Counted from the stretch's first letter, positions 28,363 to 37,191 are shown. The stretch is 64,000 nucleotides of DNA from Hyphomonas chukchiensis (GCF_000682695.1 NZ_AWFG01000074.1:156353-220352), one strand, 5' to 3'. Numbers and translations are program-made. Notes: generated from the letters alone by a model not told the origin.

Positions 28363-28414
28363 CGACTACACCTTCCCGTAGTTGCATTGGGGTAAGTTCT
28401 TGCCTACTCGTAGA

Positions 28415-28443
28415 AAGGTTCTCACTGCGCTCAGAGCCTTTTT
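28415..28443 (+). terminator. Rho-independent terminator after the small secreted protein gene
   Basis: AAGGTTCT (28415-28422) pairs with AGAGCCTT (28433-28440), one G-T pair included, and runs into TTTTT (28439-28443). It ends only 14 bases before the sigma factor start, so the sigma promoter must lie inside or before this hairpin, or the hairpin acts as an attenuator. Confidence 0.7.
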
Positions 28444-28457
28444 GCGGGGATCTCGAA

Positions 28458-29021
28458 TTGGCACGCACACCCGATAAGCAGGCTTCTGAAGACGGAAATG
28501 GGCATGAACTCAGCCTCTCCGAGGAATTGCTGGCAGAGACGTACGATGTTTTGCGCCGCATTGCCTCCCGGCAGATGAACCGCCAGCGCCCAAGCGCAAC
28601 ATTGAACACGACCATGATCGTGCATGAAGCATGGTTGAAACTATCCAACGACAGTGACCGTCGCTTTGCCGACCAGGACCATTATTTCGCAACCGCCTCG
28701 CGGGCCATGCGGCAGGTTTTGGTCGATCATGCGCGCCGAAAACTTGCCGAAAAGCGCGGGGCGGGCGCAGCGCACGTCAACATAGACGACCACCAGATTC
28801 CGGATCATTCCCCTGAGACGCAGCTTGTCGATATCGATACAGCTCTGGCGGCTCTGGCTGAAAAAGCACCAGACCTTGAGCGCATTGTCGAATGCCGCTT
28901 CTTTGCTGGCCTTACAGTCGATGAAACAGCTCGGGTGCTTGGTCGATCCGTTCGGACTGTCGAGCGCGACTGGGCGAGGGCGCGCACTTATCTGGCAGAA
29001 TATCTGGGCCCAAAGACCTGA
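28458..29021 (+). CDS. ECF-like RNA polymerase sigma factor
   Basis: 187 residues with region 2 (LRRIASRQMNRQRPSATLNT, then TMIVHEAWLKL) and region 4 (ERIVECRFFAGLTVDETARVLG, then SVRTVERDWARARTYL). The RPSATLNTTMIVHEAWLKL wording is that of the Sig-70 ECF subfamily commonly encoded beside Ser/Thr kinases. The start is TTG 28458 with GGGGA at 28446-28450; there is no ATG near. No anti-sigma gene is seen; the kinase starting 182 bases downstream is the likely partner, as in other ECF/kinase pairs. Confidence 0.9.
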   Translation: MARTPDKQASEDGNGHELSLSEELLAETYDVLRRIASRQMNRQRPSATLNTTMIVHEAWLKLSNDSDRRFADQDHYFATASRAMRQVLVDHARRKLAEKRGAGAAHVNIDDHQIPDHSPETQLVDIDTALAALAEKAPDLERIVECRFFAGLTVDETARVLGRSVRTVERDWARARTYLAEYLGPKT

Positions 29022-29203
29022 GCACAGAGATATCCGGTCGCCCATGAGTGTTTGGACAAGCATATGTATTTTTTTGGCGGATGTTGCGAGTCCGCTGCGT
29101 ACTTCCTTGTGGGACGGACGGACGCGGACCACTTTTCACGGTCCGACAACTTGTAATCGGCGAAGGACGGCGGGACACTCGGTATTGACCAGAAAGGCAC
29201 GCC

Positions 29204-31696
29204 TTGAAAATCGACGCGTTTTCAGATTGGAGCCGTGTGGACGCGGCATTCACGGCGGCACTTGAGCTGCCTGAGAGTACTCGTGAAGCATGGCTGCAAA
29301 ACGAACTATCGGACGCTCCCGATATGCTGCGCTTGGCAACAAGACTACTGAGGCGAGAACGAGAGAGTCAGACAAGTTTTGATGAACTCACGTCCCTCCG
29401 CGACATGGTTCTGTCCGACATCGCGGCGGGTATGGATGACCCGTCTGGAGACCCGAGGATCGGCGCGCGTTACGGGCATTGGCGCGTTGTTAGACGTATA
29501 GGATCCGGTGGCTTGTCAGTCGTGTACGAAGCCAAGCGCGCCGATGGTCGCTATGAGCAAACGGTCGCCCTGAAGGTCATTCGCGGCGGCATGCAGAGTG
29601 CCGACATCATTCGGCATTTCTTGAGAGAGCGACAGATACTGTCTACACTGGATCATCCCGGCATCGTGCGTATTCTTGATGGCGGCGAGACCGCGACGGG
29701 CGCGCCTTGGCTAGTGATGGACATGGCGCTCGGGCAATCCATCACGTCCTATTGCGATACGGCGGGTCTTGGCCTCTTTGCACGCATGTCATTGGTAGCA
29801 GACGTGGCTGACGCCGCCCAATCTGCGCACAGTAAGCTGGTCGTGCACCGTGACATCAAGCCCGACAATATTATCGTCTCGCGCGATGGGCACGCACGCC
29901 TACTGGACTTTGGTGTTTCCAGTCTCGCGGATGGGGTAAATGATCCGGGCGGCATACATGCGATGACGCCTGAATACGCTTCGCCGGAGCAATTGAGGCT
30001 GGAGGCGACGTCTACCGCCAGCGATATTTACCAGCTTGGACGTGTCCTGGCAGAACTCTGCGAACCCTTTTCACAATCCGCAGACGTCAAGGCGGTCATC
30101 GCCAGAGCAACCGCAGATGTCGCAACGGTCAGGTATTCCTCCGCTGCGAGTTTCGCAAATGATCTGCGACGCGTTATTGACGGAAGAGCGCCTGAAGCGA
30201 AGCCTGACACCCGGCTGGAAGCAAGCTTGCGACTCATACGGCGCAACAAGATACTATCGGCTCTGTCAGCGGTGCTGCTCGCCGGCCTCGCGGGCTGGGG
30301 AATAACACTCTCCATATATACAAAAGAAGTGGAGCACCAACGGACTGTCGCCATTGCCGCCGCAGACAGGGCCGACAGAGGCAAAGGCGTTCTGCTCGAT
30401 ATCTTCCGTCGGCTCGACCCCCTTGAGCAGGATGGAATTAGCTCCAGTGTGGCAACATCCGTCAGTCTTCTCGAGCCGACGGTCAGGGATGTGCGCGAAC
30501 GCTTGCCCGATGACCCGGCCCTTCAGGCAGAGCTGATCGGTTGGGTTGCCCGCGCCAAGGAAAGATCAGATGAAACTGACGAAGCGAACGCGCTGGCGAG
30601 CGAAGCTGTCGCCCTTCTGGCATCTTCGGGAGACCGAACTTCTACGACTTATGCCGCCGCACTTGCGTATCGCGGGGCCCTGGATATCGATCTAGGTAAC
30701 CGCGAAGAGGGCGAGACCTTGATCAAAGAAGCGCTGACCATAGCGCGATCTGCTCCCATCTCCGATGAGGAAGCGCTCGATACATTCCTGAGCGCAGCCT
30801 GGTCGAAAGGCAGCGACTGGATTTCACTTCGGGCCTTGTTTGAGGAAGCGCTTCCCCGAGCCCTTGCCACAGGTTCAGTCGAAGCGGAGATCGAAGTGCG
30901 CTCAGGTCTTGGCCGCGCGCTCGGTGAGCTCGGTGAACTGAGTGAAGCTGAAGCCCAGATCAGCCAGGCAATCGCTTTAACCGAAAGTATCTATGGCGCC
31001 GATCACCCGCGACTTGCCCTTCCGCTTTCAGATATGGGACGCATACTCAATGATATGGGGAGATCAGAGGAATCTATCGCGACCCACCGTAGAGCACTCG
31101 CAATCTCAAGTGCGGCCTTCGGTCCAGACAATTCCTCAACGCTGTCTCACCAAAACAACCTGGCGCTCGCCCTCCTCGGTGCGGGAAGATCGGATGAGGC
31201 GATCACCTTGTTTGAGATGAATCTCGCATCACGCATACGTACAGAAGGTGCAGATTCGCTTGATGCAGGGGAATTGCTTCAAAACCTCGCCGTGACGCAA
31301 TCTCAAGCAGGGCGCGTAGAAGATGCTCTCGTTTCGCTTGCACGGGCAGAAGCAATATTTGATGTCCGTTTGGCTGAAGGGAATCCGCGGCGGGCCTTTC
31401 CGGCGCTTACGCGTTCAGCAATATTGCTTGATATGAAGACCTATGGCGAGGCCGAGCGAAATGCCCGGCGAGCATATGATATTCTGTCAAAGACCCTTCC
31501 AGCAGGCCACTATGCCACGGAAGTTGCCCGTTGCCGTATAGGCATGGCGCGACTGGGTCTTGGCGACAGGAAAGGCGCACGTTCCTATTTGGAGCCATCT
31601 CTCGCAGCGCTGGCCAGTCAGACGGGAGCGCCTGCTGCCTACGTCGAAGCCTGCAAGGCGGCCGGGCGCGAACTTGAACTGCCTGCTGCCCAATAA
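29204..31696 (+). CDS. Membrane Ser/Thr protein kinase with C-terminal TPR region
   Basis: 830 residues. An N-terminal helical segment precedes a Hanks-type kinase domain (about 88-330): glycine loop IGSGGLSVVYEAK, catalytic Lys in VALKVIRGG (near 122), HRDIKPDNIIV (near 214), DFG (near 235) and PEYASPEQ. All key residues are present. One transmembrane helix (about 350-370, ALSAVLLAGLAGWGI) follows, then a long extracytoplasmic helical region with TPR-like repeats to the end. TTG 29204 follows an AAAGG site. Neighbouring ECF sigma and kinase genes of this kind are thought to link envelope signals to sigma activity; the signal here is unknown. Confidence 0.92.
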   Translation: MKIDAFSDWSRVDAAFTAALELPESTREAWLQNELSDAPDMLRLATRLLRRERESQTSFDELTSLRDMVLSDIAAGMDDPSGDPRIGARYGHWRVVRRIGSGGLSVVYEAKRADGRYEQTVALKVIRGGMQSADIIRHFLRERQILSTLDHPGIVRILDGGETATGAPWLVMDMALGQSITSYCDTAGLGLFARMSLVADVADAAQSAHSKLVVHRDIKPDNIIVSRDGHARLLDFGVSSLADGVNDPGGIHAMTPEYASPEQLRLEATSTASDIYQLGRVLAELCEPFSQSADVKAVIARATADVATVRYSSAASFANDLRRVIDGRAPEAKPDTRLEASLRLIRRNKILSALSAVLLAGLAGWGITLSIYTKEVEHQRTVAIAAADRADRGKGVLLDIFRRLDPLEQDGISSSVATSVSLLEPTVRDVRERLPDDPALQAELIGWVARAKERSDETDEANALASEAVALLASSGDRTSTTYAAALAYRGALDIDLGNREEGETLIKEALTIARSAPISDEEALDTFLSAAWSKGSDWISLRALFEEALPRALATGSVEAEIEVRSGLGRALGELGELSEAEAQISQAIALTESIYGADHPRLALPLSDMGRILNDMGRSEESIATHRRALAISSAAFGPDNSSTLSHQNNLALALLGAGRSDEAITLFEMNLASRIRTEGADSLDAGELLQNLAVTQSQAGRVEDALVSLARAEAIFDVRLAEGNPRRAFPALTRSAILLDMKTYGEAERNARRAYDILSKTLPAGHYATEVARCRIGMARLGLGDRKGARSYLEPSLAALASQTGAPAAYVEACKAAGRELELPAAQ

Positions 31697-31751
31697 ATCT
31701 TAGCGGTCCTCCCTCTACGGCTGTGCGAGAGATACAGATCCATGCGCTGCT

Positions 31752-32864
31752 CTATCGTTCCGATGCAGGCCAGCCTTCGAACATAATTCGGTGGATTTCA
31801 GAAATCGTCAGAGGATTCTTCCAACTGATACCAATGTCCGCATGCTCAGCTCCCGGCCCGTAGGATCCAGACTCTTCAAAGCGAGAATCCTGAGGCTGAA
31901 ATACGTCAGTCTTGGAGCCGTCACGTGCGGTACCGTTCATGCTTGTCCAATGTTCCTTATGGATATGAGCGTCCATATAGCAATCAATGAAGGAAGCCTG
32001 GCCAACCGCATTCGGGTCTGCGTACCGGCCATCGGGGAATCGTGTGGTGGGATGCCATGGGCGCGCAAGGGCGACAGATCCATCCGGCACGCCCTCTTCG
32101 CGTGTCAGGCGCGAACGATAGAATACAATGCCTACCGGGTCAGACAATTGGGTGGAGGGCGCCGCGATAAAGGACTGGAAGTCTTCTGTGATGGAGGGAT
32201 CGGAACGGCGTCTCGATTCTATCGTGCTGTCCTCGATAAGCAGCTGGCCGTTGCCAAAGATGAAGTCCACGTTGCCTGAAATGAAACTGTTGCGAACGAG
32301 CGCCCGTTTCCCGTTGGCAAAAACCGTATCCTGATACCCTATGAGGGCAGTATGGTTGAAGAATACGCGGTCGCTATGAATATCCAGCAGCAGCGCAACG
32401 CCTTGAGAGTTTGAAACCTTGCGGGCGTCTTCTGATGGCAAAGCATCGTTCGCGAGATAGTCAAATGTGTTTTCGACAGTAATGCCCTCTACGGTCACCT
32501 GGTCTGCATTGACTGTCAAAGTCGCAGAGCCGGGCGTCCCCCAATTTGCGCGGTGATATTTTCCAGCTGTTTCTGCTACAGCATCAAAATGCAGTCGTGT
32601 TTCTTCAGCACCCTGTCCGCGAAGAAGCGTTTTTGCGCGATCTATAGTGACTTTCTCATAATAGGCACCCGCAGCGACCTCGATCTCCACCCAGTCAGAA
32701 GGATTGTCGCGCTTAGCCGCATCCAGCGCATCCTGGATGCCTGAATAGCAGTTTGCAAGTTCCCCGCAGGAGGCCCGTACGAGATATTTCTCGTCAGGCG
32801 AAATTTGAACTGATGCGCACCCTGACGCAAAAACAGCCAGAACCATGCTTTGCAGCCATCTCAT
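31752..32864 (-). CDS. Pectinesterase (CE8), lipoprotein
   Basis: 370 residues. A lipobox (FASGC, Cys16) suggests an outer-membrane or periplasmic lipoprotein. CE8 right-handed beta-helix motifs are complete: GYQDTVF (with Gln and first Asp), GNVDFIFG (second Asp) and LARPW (the Arg). Together they indicate active pectin methyl-ester hydrolysis. It is convergent with the kinase gene and followed (in its own direction, upstream) by an alpha/beta hydrolase and a broken TonB receptor, so this is the remnant of a pectin-utilisation locus. Confidence 0.93.
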   Translation of the reverse strand: MRWLQSMVLAVFASGCASVQISPDEKYLVRASCGELANCYSGIQDALDAAKRDNPSDWVEIEVAAGAYYEKVTIDRAKTLLRGQGAEETRLHFDAVAETAGKYHRANWGTPGSATLTVNADQVTVEGITVENTFDYLANDALPSEDARKVSNSQGVALLLDIHSDRVFFNHTALIGYQDTVFANGKRALVRNSFISGNVDFIFGNGQLLIEDSTIESRRRSDPSITEDFQSFIAAPSTQLSDPVGIVFYRSRLTREEGVPDGSVALARPWHPTTRFPDGRYADPNAVGQASFIDCYMDAHIHKEHWTSMNGTARDGSKTDVFQPQDSRFEESGSYGPGAEHADIGISWKNPLTISEIHRIMFEGWPASER

Positions 32865-32903
32865 TCGCCAAACTCCAATTTATTGTTCATTCACCCACCG
32901 GGT

Positions 32904-33863
32904 TCATTCGGCATCCGTGAGGAAAGTATCCACCAAGTCTGCGACCTCGTTCACGTAAGGATCAAATAGCCAGAACGTATGGGGCACATTGCTGAACTCA
33001 AAATACTTCGCGCGAATTCCATAGCCCTCAAGTGCGGGCAGCACTTCTTCCTTACCGGCCGTAAAGCGTGCCTGCCCGCTGCTGATGATCAATGTGGCAG
33101 GCGAATGGGCGCTAACATAGCTCGCCGCACTCGCCGCTTTCCAGTGATCCGTCGCCTTCTCCATTTCGCCTCCGAGCCAAAGCGCGGCAGGTGAATTGCT
33201 ACCAGCAGCATTCTCGTGCTGGAGCGCAAGCGGCGTCATGAAGTCAAGCACACCGTCGAGATCAATCAGAGCACTGACATGCGTGTCGTCATCCGGATTC
33301 GACTTGAATGTGTCATTGTCGGATCCGTACGCAATGAGCGCCGCCATTTGACCGCCTGAAGACCCCCCGCCTAAAACAATCTGGCTCGGGTCTATCTCGA
33401 ATTCACTAGCGTGCGCCTTCACCCATAGAATGGCGTCATTGATGTCGACCAGACCCGCCGGATATTTGGCTTCTGGAGCCAGGCGATATTCAGGTAGAAA
33501 AACGGTGTAGCCACGCTGGCTGAGCAGGTTCGCCAATGTGTAGAAATGAGATTTATTACCCGAACGCCAAGCGCCGCCGTGGACCAGCACTATTCCACGA
33601 CTCTTTGCAATTTCTGCTGACGGGATGAACACATCCAAATGTAATTCACGGTCACCGACCAACTTGTAGCGCCTATCGAAAGCGACTTCCTGACCTGCCG
33701 TAAACTGGACGGTCGGCCAGCGCAGATCCGGGTACTCCTCATAGTAGGCATAGTACCGCTGGGACACTGTATAACTGTCATCTACAGGTATTGTGGCGTC
33801 TTCATGCGCGCACGCGGAGCACAGAAGCAACGAGGTCAATATCCCAAGGACAGGCGGTCTCAT
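32904..33863 (-). CDS. Alpha/beta hydrolase, lipoprotein esterase
   Basis: 319 residues starting MRPPVLGILTSLLLCSAC with a lipobox at LCSAC; an in-frame start at 33899 adds 12 residues before the leader and is less likely. The BD-FAE/HSL-like core has the oxyanion motif HGGAWR (residues 95-100) and the nucleophile elbow GGGSSGG (Ser169). The catalytic His is probably in FSNVPHTFWLFDP near the C-terminus. It lies 39 bases before the pectinesterase on the same strand. Removal of acetyl or feruloyl esters from pectin side chains is plausible by context; the motif alone shows only a carboxylesterase. Confidence 0.85.
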   Translation of the reverse strand: MRPPVLGILTSLLLCSACAHEDATIPVDDSYTVSQRYYAYYEEYPDLRWPTVQFTAGQEVAFDRRYKLVGDRELHLDVFIPSAEIAKSRGIVLVHGGAWRSGNKSHFYTLANLLSQRGYTVFLPEYRLAPEAKYPAGLVDINDAILWVKAHASEFEIDPSQIVLGGGSSGGQMAALIAYGSDNDTFKSNPDDDTHVSALIDLDGVLDFMTPLALQHENAAGSNSPAALWLGGEMEKATDHWKAASAASYVSAHSPATLIISSGQARFTAGKEEVLPALEGYGIRAKYFEFSNVPHTFWLFDPYVNEVADLVDTFLTDAE

Positions 33864-33991
33864 TCGATTTCCAATCTGTACTTGCCTTCGCTGTCGCACC
33901 GCGAGATCGCCACTGAAAACTATCCGATGAAATCAACCAGTCTTCAGCGACGGTCTCGCAGCACGCCAGAACTGCGCACTATACTAGCTGG

Positions 33992-34528
33992 CTAGTATTT
34001 GTAACGCACGCCAAAGAACCATTGTGCGCCAGTGTGAGAGTATTCACGCGTAAGGTCCTGATCGCCATAACCTGTTCCATAGATGCGCTCGACTTCATCC
34101 GAAATGTTGATGCCTTCGAGGCTCAGCGAGATATGATCCGTCAGGTTATAGAAAGCCGCGAGATCTACATGCGTTGGCCCATACTTCCTCTCTTCGACGT
34201 GCCCATTGCCACCCGGCGCGCTTAGCAGATAGTCATCGCGCTTATTGAGTGACACCCTTCCCCCGAACTTGTCCTGATCGTAATAGAGCGTGACGTTATA
34301 AGAGTTTGGTGAGAGCCCCGTGGAATCGTCGGCCGAAACATGGGTATAGTTCGATGCAATGCCTAGGTTCGACATCCAGCCCGGCAGGAAGGTGAACGGC
34401 TGGTTATACGTCAGCTCGAAACCCTGAACGCTATTGCCTTCATCACTGTTGACCGGGATCGTGAACGTGTACGGAACGAGCGCGGGGTCAGCATTATAAG
34501 AAGGATCATATTGCGGGTCGGCATACAT
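33992..34528 (-). pseudogene. C-terminal fragment of a TonB-dependent receptor, cut by an IS element
   Basis: 179 codons encode only the last barrel strands of a receptor: EGNSVQGFELTYNQPFTFLP, a YNVTLYYDQDKFGGRVSLN strand pair, LSLEGINISDEVER and the terminal WFFGVRYKY. The Met at 34528 is created by the IS junction and is not a true start. About 800 or more residues, including signal peptide and plug, are missing. They are not on the other side of the IS, so this is not a simple insertion. The gene probably once served the pectinesterase and hydrolase downstream. Confidence 0.9.
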
Positions 34529-34552
34529 TGGCCTGCCCCTCAGCAGTGGTCC
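34529..34552 (+). repeat. Terminal inverted repeat of the IS, orfB end
   Basis: TGGCCTGCCCC then a short variable part and AGTGGTCC. It pairs with the repeat at 35772-35796 with one gap and a few mismatches. The first base follows directly on the last readable codon of the receptor fragment. Confidence 0.85.
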
Positions 34553-34591
34553 ACCAGATTTGTTAGCCCGGCGGTTTCAAGGTAGCAGCGT

Positions 34592-35422
34592 TCATGCTGC
34601 CACCTCCCCATAGTAAGGCGGCATGAACGCTGCGGGCAAGATGGCTTTTGGGGCGGGTGGCTTGTAGCCGAGGGATGAGTGCGGCCTTGCGGTATTGTAG
34701 TGGCGCCGCCAGACCTCGATCAGGATCTTCGCCTCGCGCAGATCGAAGAAGATTTCCCTCGCCAGCAACTCGTCGCGCAGCTTGCTGTTGAAGCTCTCGC
34801 AATAGCCGTTCTCCCAGGGTGATCCCGGTTCAATGTAAAGCGTCTTCACGCCGATCCGGTCGAGCCAGTCTCGCAAGGCTGTCGCGATAAACTCGGGACC
34901 ATTGTCGGACCGTATGTGTTCAGGTGCACCGTGGCGGACGAACAGCTCTCCCAGCGTGTCGAGGACATCCCGTGAGTTAAGCTTCCTCTCAACTCGGATG
35001 GCGAGGCACTCCCGGGTAAACTCATCGATGACACACAGCATACGGAACACGCGACCATCATGGGTGCGATCCTGCACGAAGTCATAGGACCAGACATGGC
35101 TTTTGTGTGCCGGTCTCAGCCGCACGCAAGAGCCGTCATTCAGCCAGAGACGGCCGCGTTTTGGTTGTTTCATCGGCACTTTCAGCCCCTCTCGTCGCCA
35201 GATGCGGTAAACCCGCTTCTCGTTCACATGCCAGCCGTCATCCCTGAGCAAAGCTGTGATCCGGCGGTACCCATATCGGCCGAACCGTTCGGCCAGTCGG
35301 GTGATCGCCGATGTCAGGGCATCCTCGTCGTTTCGCCGGGTATGTGGTTTGCGCTGGGTCGATCGATGCTGGCCGATCACACGGCAGGCCCGGCGTTCGG
35401 AGATGCCAAGCCCTTCCACCAC
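34592..35422 (-). CDS. IS3-family transposase OrfB (DDE catalytic part)
   Basis: 276 residues from GTG 35422. The reading frame stays open upstream past the orfA stop, which suits production as an OrfAB fusion. The N-terminal HTH_21 region has FGRYGYRRITALL and KRVYRIWRREGLKVP. The rve integrase domain has the DDE triad: Asp in VWSYDFVQD, Asp in HIRSDNGPEF and Glu in ENGYCESFNSKLRDE. It ends in HSSLGYKPPAPKA, a standard ending. Nothing appears broken. Confidence 0.93.
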   Translation of the reverse strand: MVEGLGISERRACRVIGQHRSTQRKPHTRRNDEDALTSAITRLAERFGRYGYRRITALLRDDGWHVNEKRVYRIWRREGLKVPMKQPKRGRLWLNDGSCVRLRPAHKSHVWSYDFVQDRTHDGRVFRMLCVIDEFTRECLAIRVERKLNSRDVLDTLGELFVRHGAPEHIRSDNGPEFIATALRDWLDRIGVKTLYIEPGSPWENGYCESFNSKLRDELLAREIFFDLREAKILIEVWRRHYNTARPHSSLGYKPPAPKAILPAAFMPPYYGEVAA

Positions 35423-35454
35423 GTGATCGACTGCAGCACGACGACGCGAAGGGC

Positions 35455-35730
35455 TTAGAACTTTCCCCGCACGACTTCCTGAAGGATCTGGTTGTCCAGC
35501 GTCAGATCGGAGACTGCGCGCCGAAGCCGGGCGTTCTCCTTCTCCATATCTTTCATGCGCTTGGCTTGGTCGACCTGCAGGCCGCCATACTCTTTGCGCC
35601 AGCGGTAGTAGGTCTGTTCCGTCACACCAACGGCCCGCGCCGCCGAAGCAGCTGTCTCACCCCGGGCCAGGCGAACCTCCACCTCCCGCAGCTTCGCAAT
35701 GATCTCTTCAGGCTTGGCTCTCTTGCCCAT
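35455..35730 (-). CDS. IS3-family OrfA (DNA-binding part)
   Basis: 91 residues with a helix-turn-helix (EEIIAKLREVEVRLARGE, then GVTEQTYYRWRKEYGG) and a leucine-zipper-like coiled coil (MKDMEKENARLRRAVSDL). Such proteins bind the IS ends and feed the -1 frameshift giving OrfAB. The stop at 35455-35457 lies just after the slippery site. Confidence 0.92.
   Translation of the reverse strand: MGKRAKPEEIIAKLREVEVRLARGETAASAARAVGVTEQTYYRWRKEYGGLQVDQAKRMKDMEKENARLRRAVSDLTLDNQILQEVVRGKF
35461..35467 (-). promoter_or_regulatory. Candidate -1 frameshift site of the IS
   Basis: Read on the - strand, the heptamer is G GGA AAG in the orfA frame, two codons before the orfA stop. This is the X XXY YYZ form used for -1 slippage, and a -1 shift enters the open orfB frame. 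Whether a stimulatory structure follows was not tested. Confidence 0.65.
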
Positions 35731-35771
35731 GTCTCAACTCCATAATCGGAGCCGGGACTAACTCAAATACC

Positions 35772-35796
35772 GGACCACTTTTTCGGGGGCAGACCA
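35772..35796 (-). repeat. Terminal inverted repeat of the IS, orfA end
   Basis: On the - strand it reads TGGTCTGCCCCC, five A, then GTGGTCC. It is the mate of the repeat at 34529-34552. The next base (35797) is the first of an open SbcC-like reading frame. Confidence 0.85.
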
Positions 35797-36471
35797 GCGG
35801 CAGCTCTGACCGATTCGACGGAAGAGCGGATCGCCGCCAACAACCGCGTCGATCAGCTGGAGAAACTCAGGAAGAGTCTCGAAGAGACGATGCAAAAACT
35901 GGATAAAGCGGAAGCTGAATCCGGCCCTCTTCGCAAGATCGCTGCTCTCGTGAATGGCGATAATCCGCTGAACCTCAAGCTCGAAACCTATGCGATCGGG
36001 GCCATGTTCGATCGCGTGCTTGAAGCCGCCAATCTCCGGCTCGGCCCAATGACCTCCTCCCGATATCAGTTGGAGCGCGACATCGAAGGCGGTCGTGGCA
36101 GCCGCGGCCTCGGCATCCAGGTCTTTGATGTGCACACGGGCAAGTCGAGAGGAACCGACACGCTGTCCGGCGGCGAGACTTTCATCGCGGCGCTCGCCCT
36201 TGCACTGGGTCTCGCTGATGTTGTCGAATCTGCAAGCGGCAAAGTCCGTCTCGATACCATTTTCATCGATGAGGGATTCGGAAGCCTCGACACCGAGAAC
36301 GGTTCAGGCACCCTTGATCAGGTCCTTAACGTCCTGAACAGCCTCGTCAAACAATCCCGCGCCGTCGGCCTGATTTCGCACGTCCCTCTGGTCCAAGAAG
36401 CTATTCCGAACGGGTTCTATGTCCGCAAAGGACTTTTGGGCAGCACGGTTGAAGAGAGGAGCACGATCTGA
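35797..36471 (+). pseudogene. C-terminal fragment of an SbcC-like SMC ATPase
   Basis: 224 codons are open from the very first base after the IS end to the stop at 36471. They encode the distal coiled coil (EERIAANNRVDQLEKLRK) and the second half of a Rad50/SbcC-type ATPase: the ABC signature TLSGGETFIAALALALGLAD, Walker B with DTIFIDEGFGSLD, and an H-loop in LISHVPL. The N-terminal Walker A half and most of the coiled coil (some 700-1000 residues in SbcC) are absent, so the product cannot be an active ATPase. A new start at ATG 35890 could still give a truncated protein. Whether an intact sbcC exists elsewhere is unknown. Confidence 0.88.
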
Positions 36472-36806
36472 TGGCAGCTCGACTTTCCAGAAGGCGTTTT
36501 CATACTCGCCGCTTGAGCTGCGGTAGGGTGGTATATGTTCGAGAATGCTGGGTTCTGCAGGAGCGTGGTACCAGTGAGAGGAAACGTAGCTATCGTCACC
36601 CTTGCCCCAAATGCGGAGCGGAGATCATCAGCGTCCACATGCCAAATGGTGGTTGGGCGCACTTCGAAGGACAGTCGGGGCTTTCAACGATCAAGCATCC
36701 GTGCATGCATGTTGGTGAAACCACAGGCCGGGGTGAGGATGATTTGACGCTAGATTTGTTCGATAAGGAGTACGACTATGCCGAGATACAGAGACATCGA
36801 CGGTGA
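36471..36806 (+). CDS. Small zinc-ribbon-like hypothetical protein
   Basis: 111 residues. The stop of the SbcC-like fragment and this ATG share one base, with GAGAGGAG upstream, so translation may be coupled. The N-terminus is Arg-rich; the core has CPKCGAEIISVHMPNGGWAH followed by a later His-Pro-Cys (KHPCMH), which could bind zinc as a CxxC/C-H site. The acidic tail is EDDLTLDLFDKEYD. I do not recognise the family. Being next to sbcC-like sequence it may belong to a DNA-repair or accessory group (weak inference). Confidence 0.65.
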   Translation: MAARLSRRRFHTRRLSCGRVVYVRECWVLQERGTSERKRSYRHPCPKCGAEIISVHMPNGGWAHFEGQSGLSTIKHPCMHVGETTGRGEDDLTLDLFDKEYDYAEIQRHRR

Positions 36807-37008
36807 CTCAGGAATACTAAGCTATCAGTACGGCGAAGACTGGATAACGGTCGAGTTCGAGCGTGGTGCACAAAGGCACTACAAATACACATACGCTAGC
36901 GCCGGGCCTTTCCACGTTGATCGTATGAAGACGTTGGCAGACCAGGGCGATGGCCTGAACTCCTACATCAATAAGAATGTAGCAAAGTCGTACGAAACAA
37001 AGTGGTAG
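36778..37008 (+). CDS. KTSC-like small hypothetical protein
   Basis: 76 residues; the start overlaps the previous gene by 29 bases and follows AAGGAG. The sequence has the layout of KTSC-type domains: an opening I-x-Y strand (ILSYQYGEDWITVEFERG), an aromatic YKYTYASAG turn and a closing GLNSYINKNVAKSYETKW that resembles the family's late G-x-x-N/I segment. KTSC proteins have no firm function. The family match is by pattern only. Confidence 0.65.
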   Translation: MPRYRDIDGDSGILSYQYGEDWITVEFERGAQRHYKYTYASAGPFHVDRMKTLADQGDGLNSYINKNVAKSYETKW

Positions 37009-37191
37009 AGATAAGCACCGGATAGTTCCTGCCAGCAGGCATCACGAATACCTGCTCTCAGTACTTCGCCCGACTTGCTCATCTGCAAATGCTTTCTGAG
37101 CGAATTCTAATGTCCGCTTTCGCGGATTTTCCGGTCGAATCGAAAGACAGCAACGTGGACTTCTATGCCGACCTGAGCGCAGGTGTCCGAC

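Larger units (their letters stand above)
34529..35796 (-). mobile_element. IS3-family insertion sequence (IS407-like), 1268 bp
   Basis: The element is bounded by imperfect inverted repeats that start TGGCCTGCCCC (34529, + strand) and TGGTCTGCCCC (35796, - strand), both continuing to AGTGGTCC. It carries orfA and orfB with a slippery heptamer between them. Bases outside the ends (CAT on the left, GCG on the right) are not a target duplication, and the flanks are parts of two unrelated genes. The element looks intact, so it could be active; the missing duplication suggests recombination between two copies or an adjacent deletion. Confidence 0.92.

Noticed and set aside
35890..36471. Intact short ATPase starting at ATG 35890
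   Set aside because: The frame is open to the exact IS border and begins mid coiled coil; Walker A is missing, so it is a fragment.
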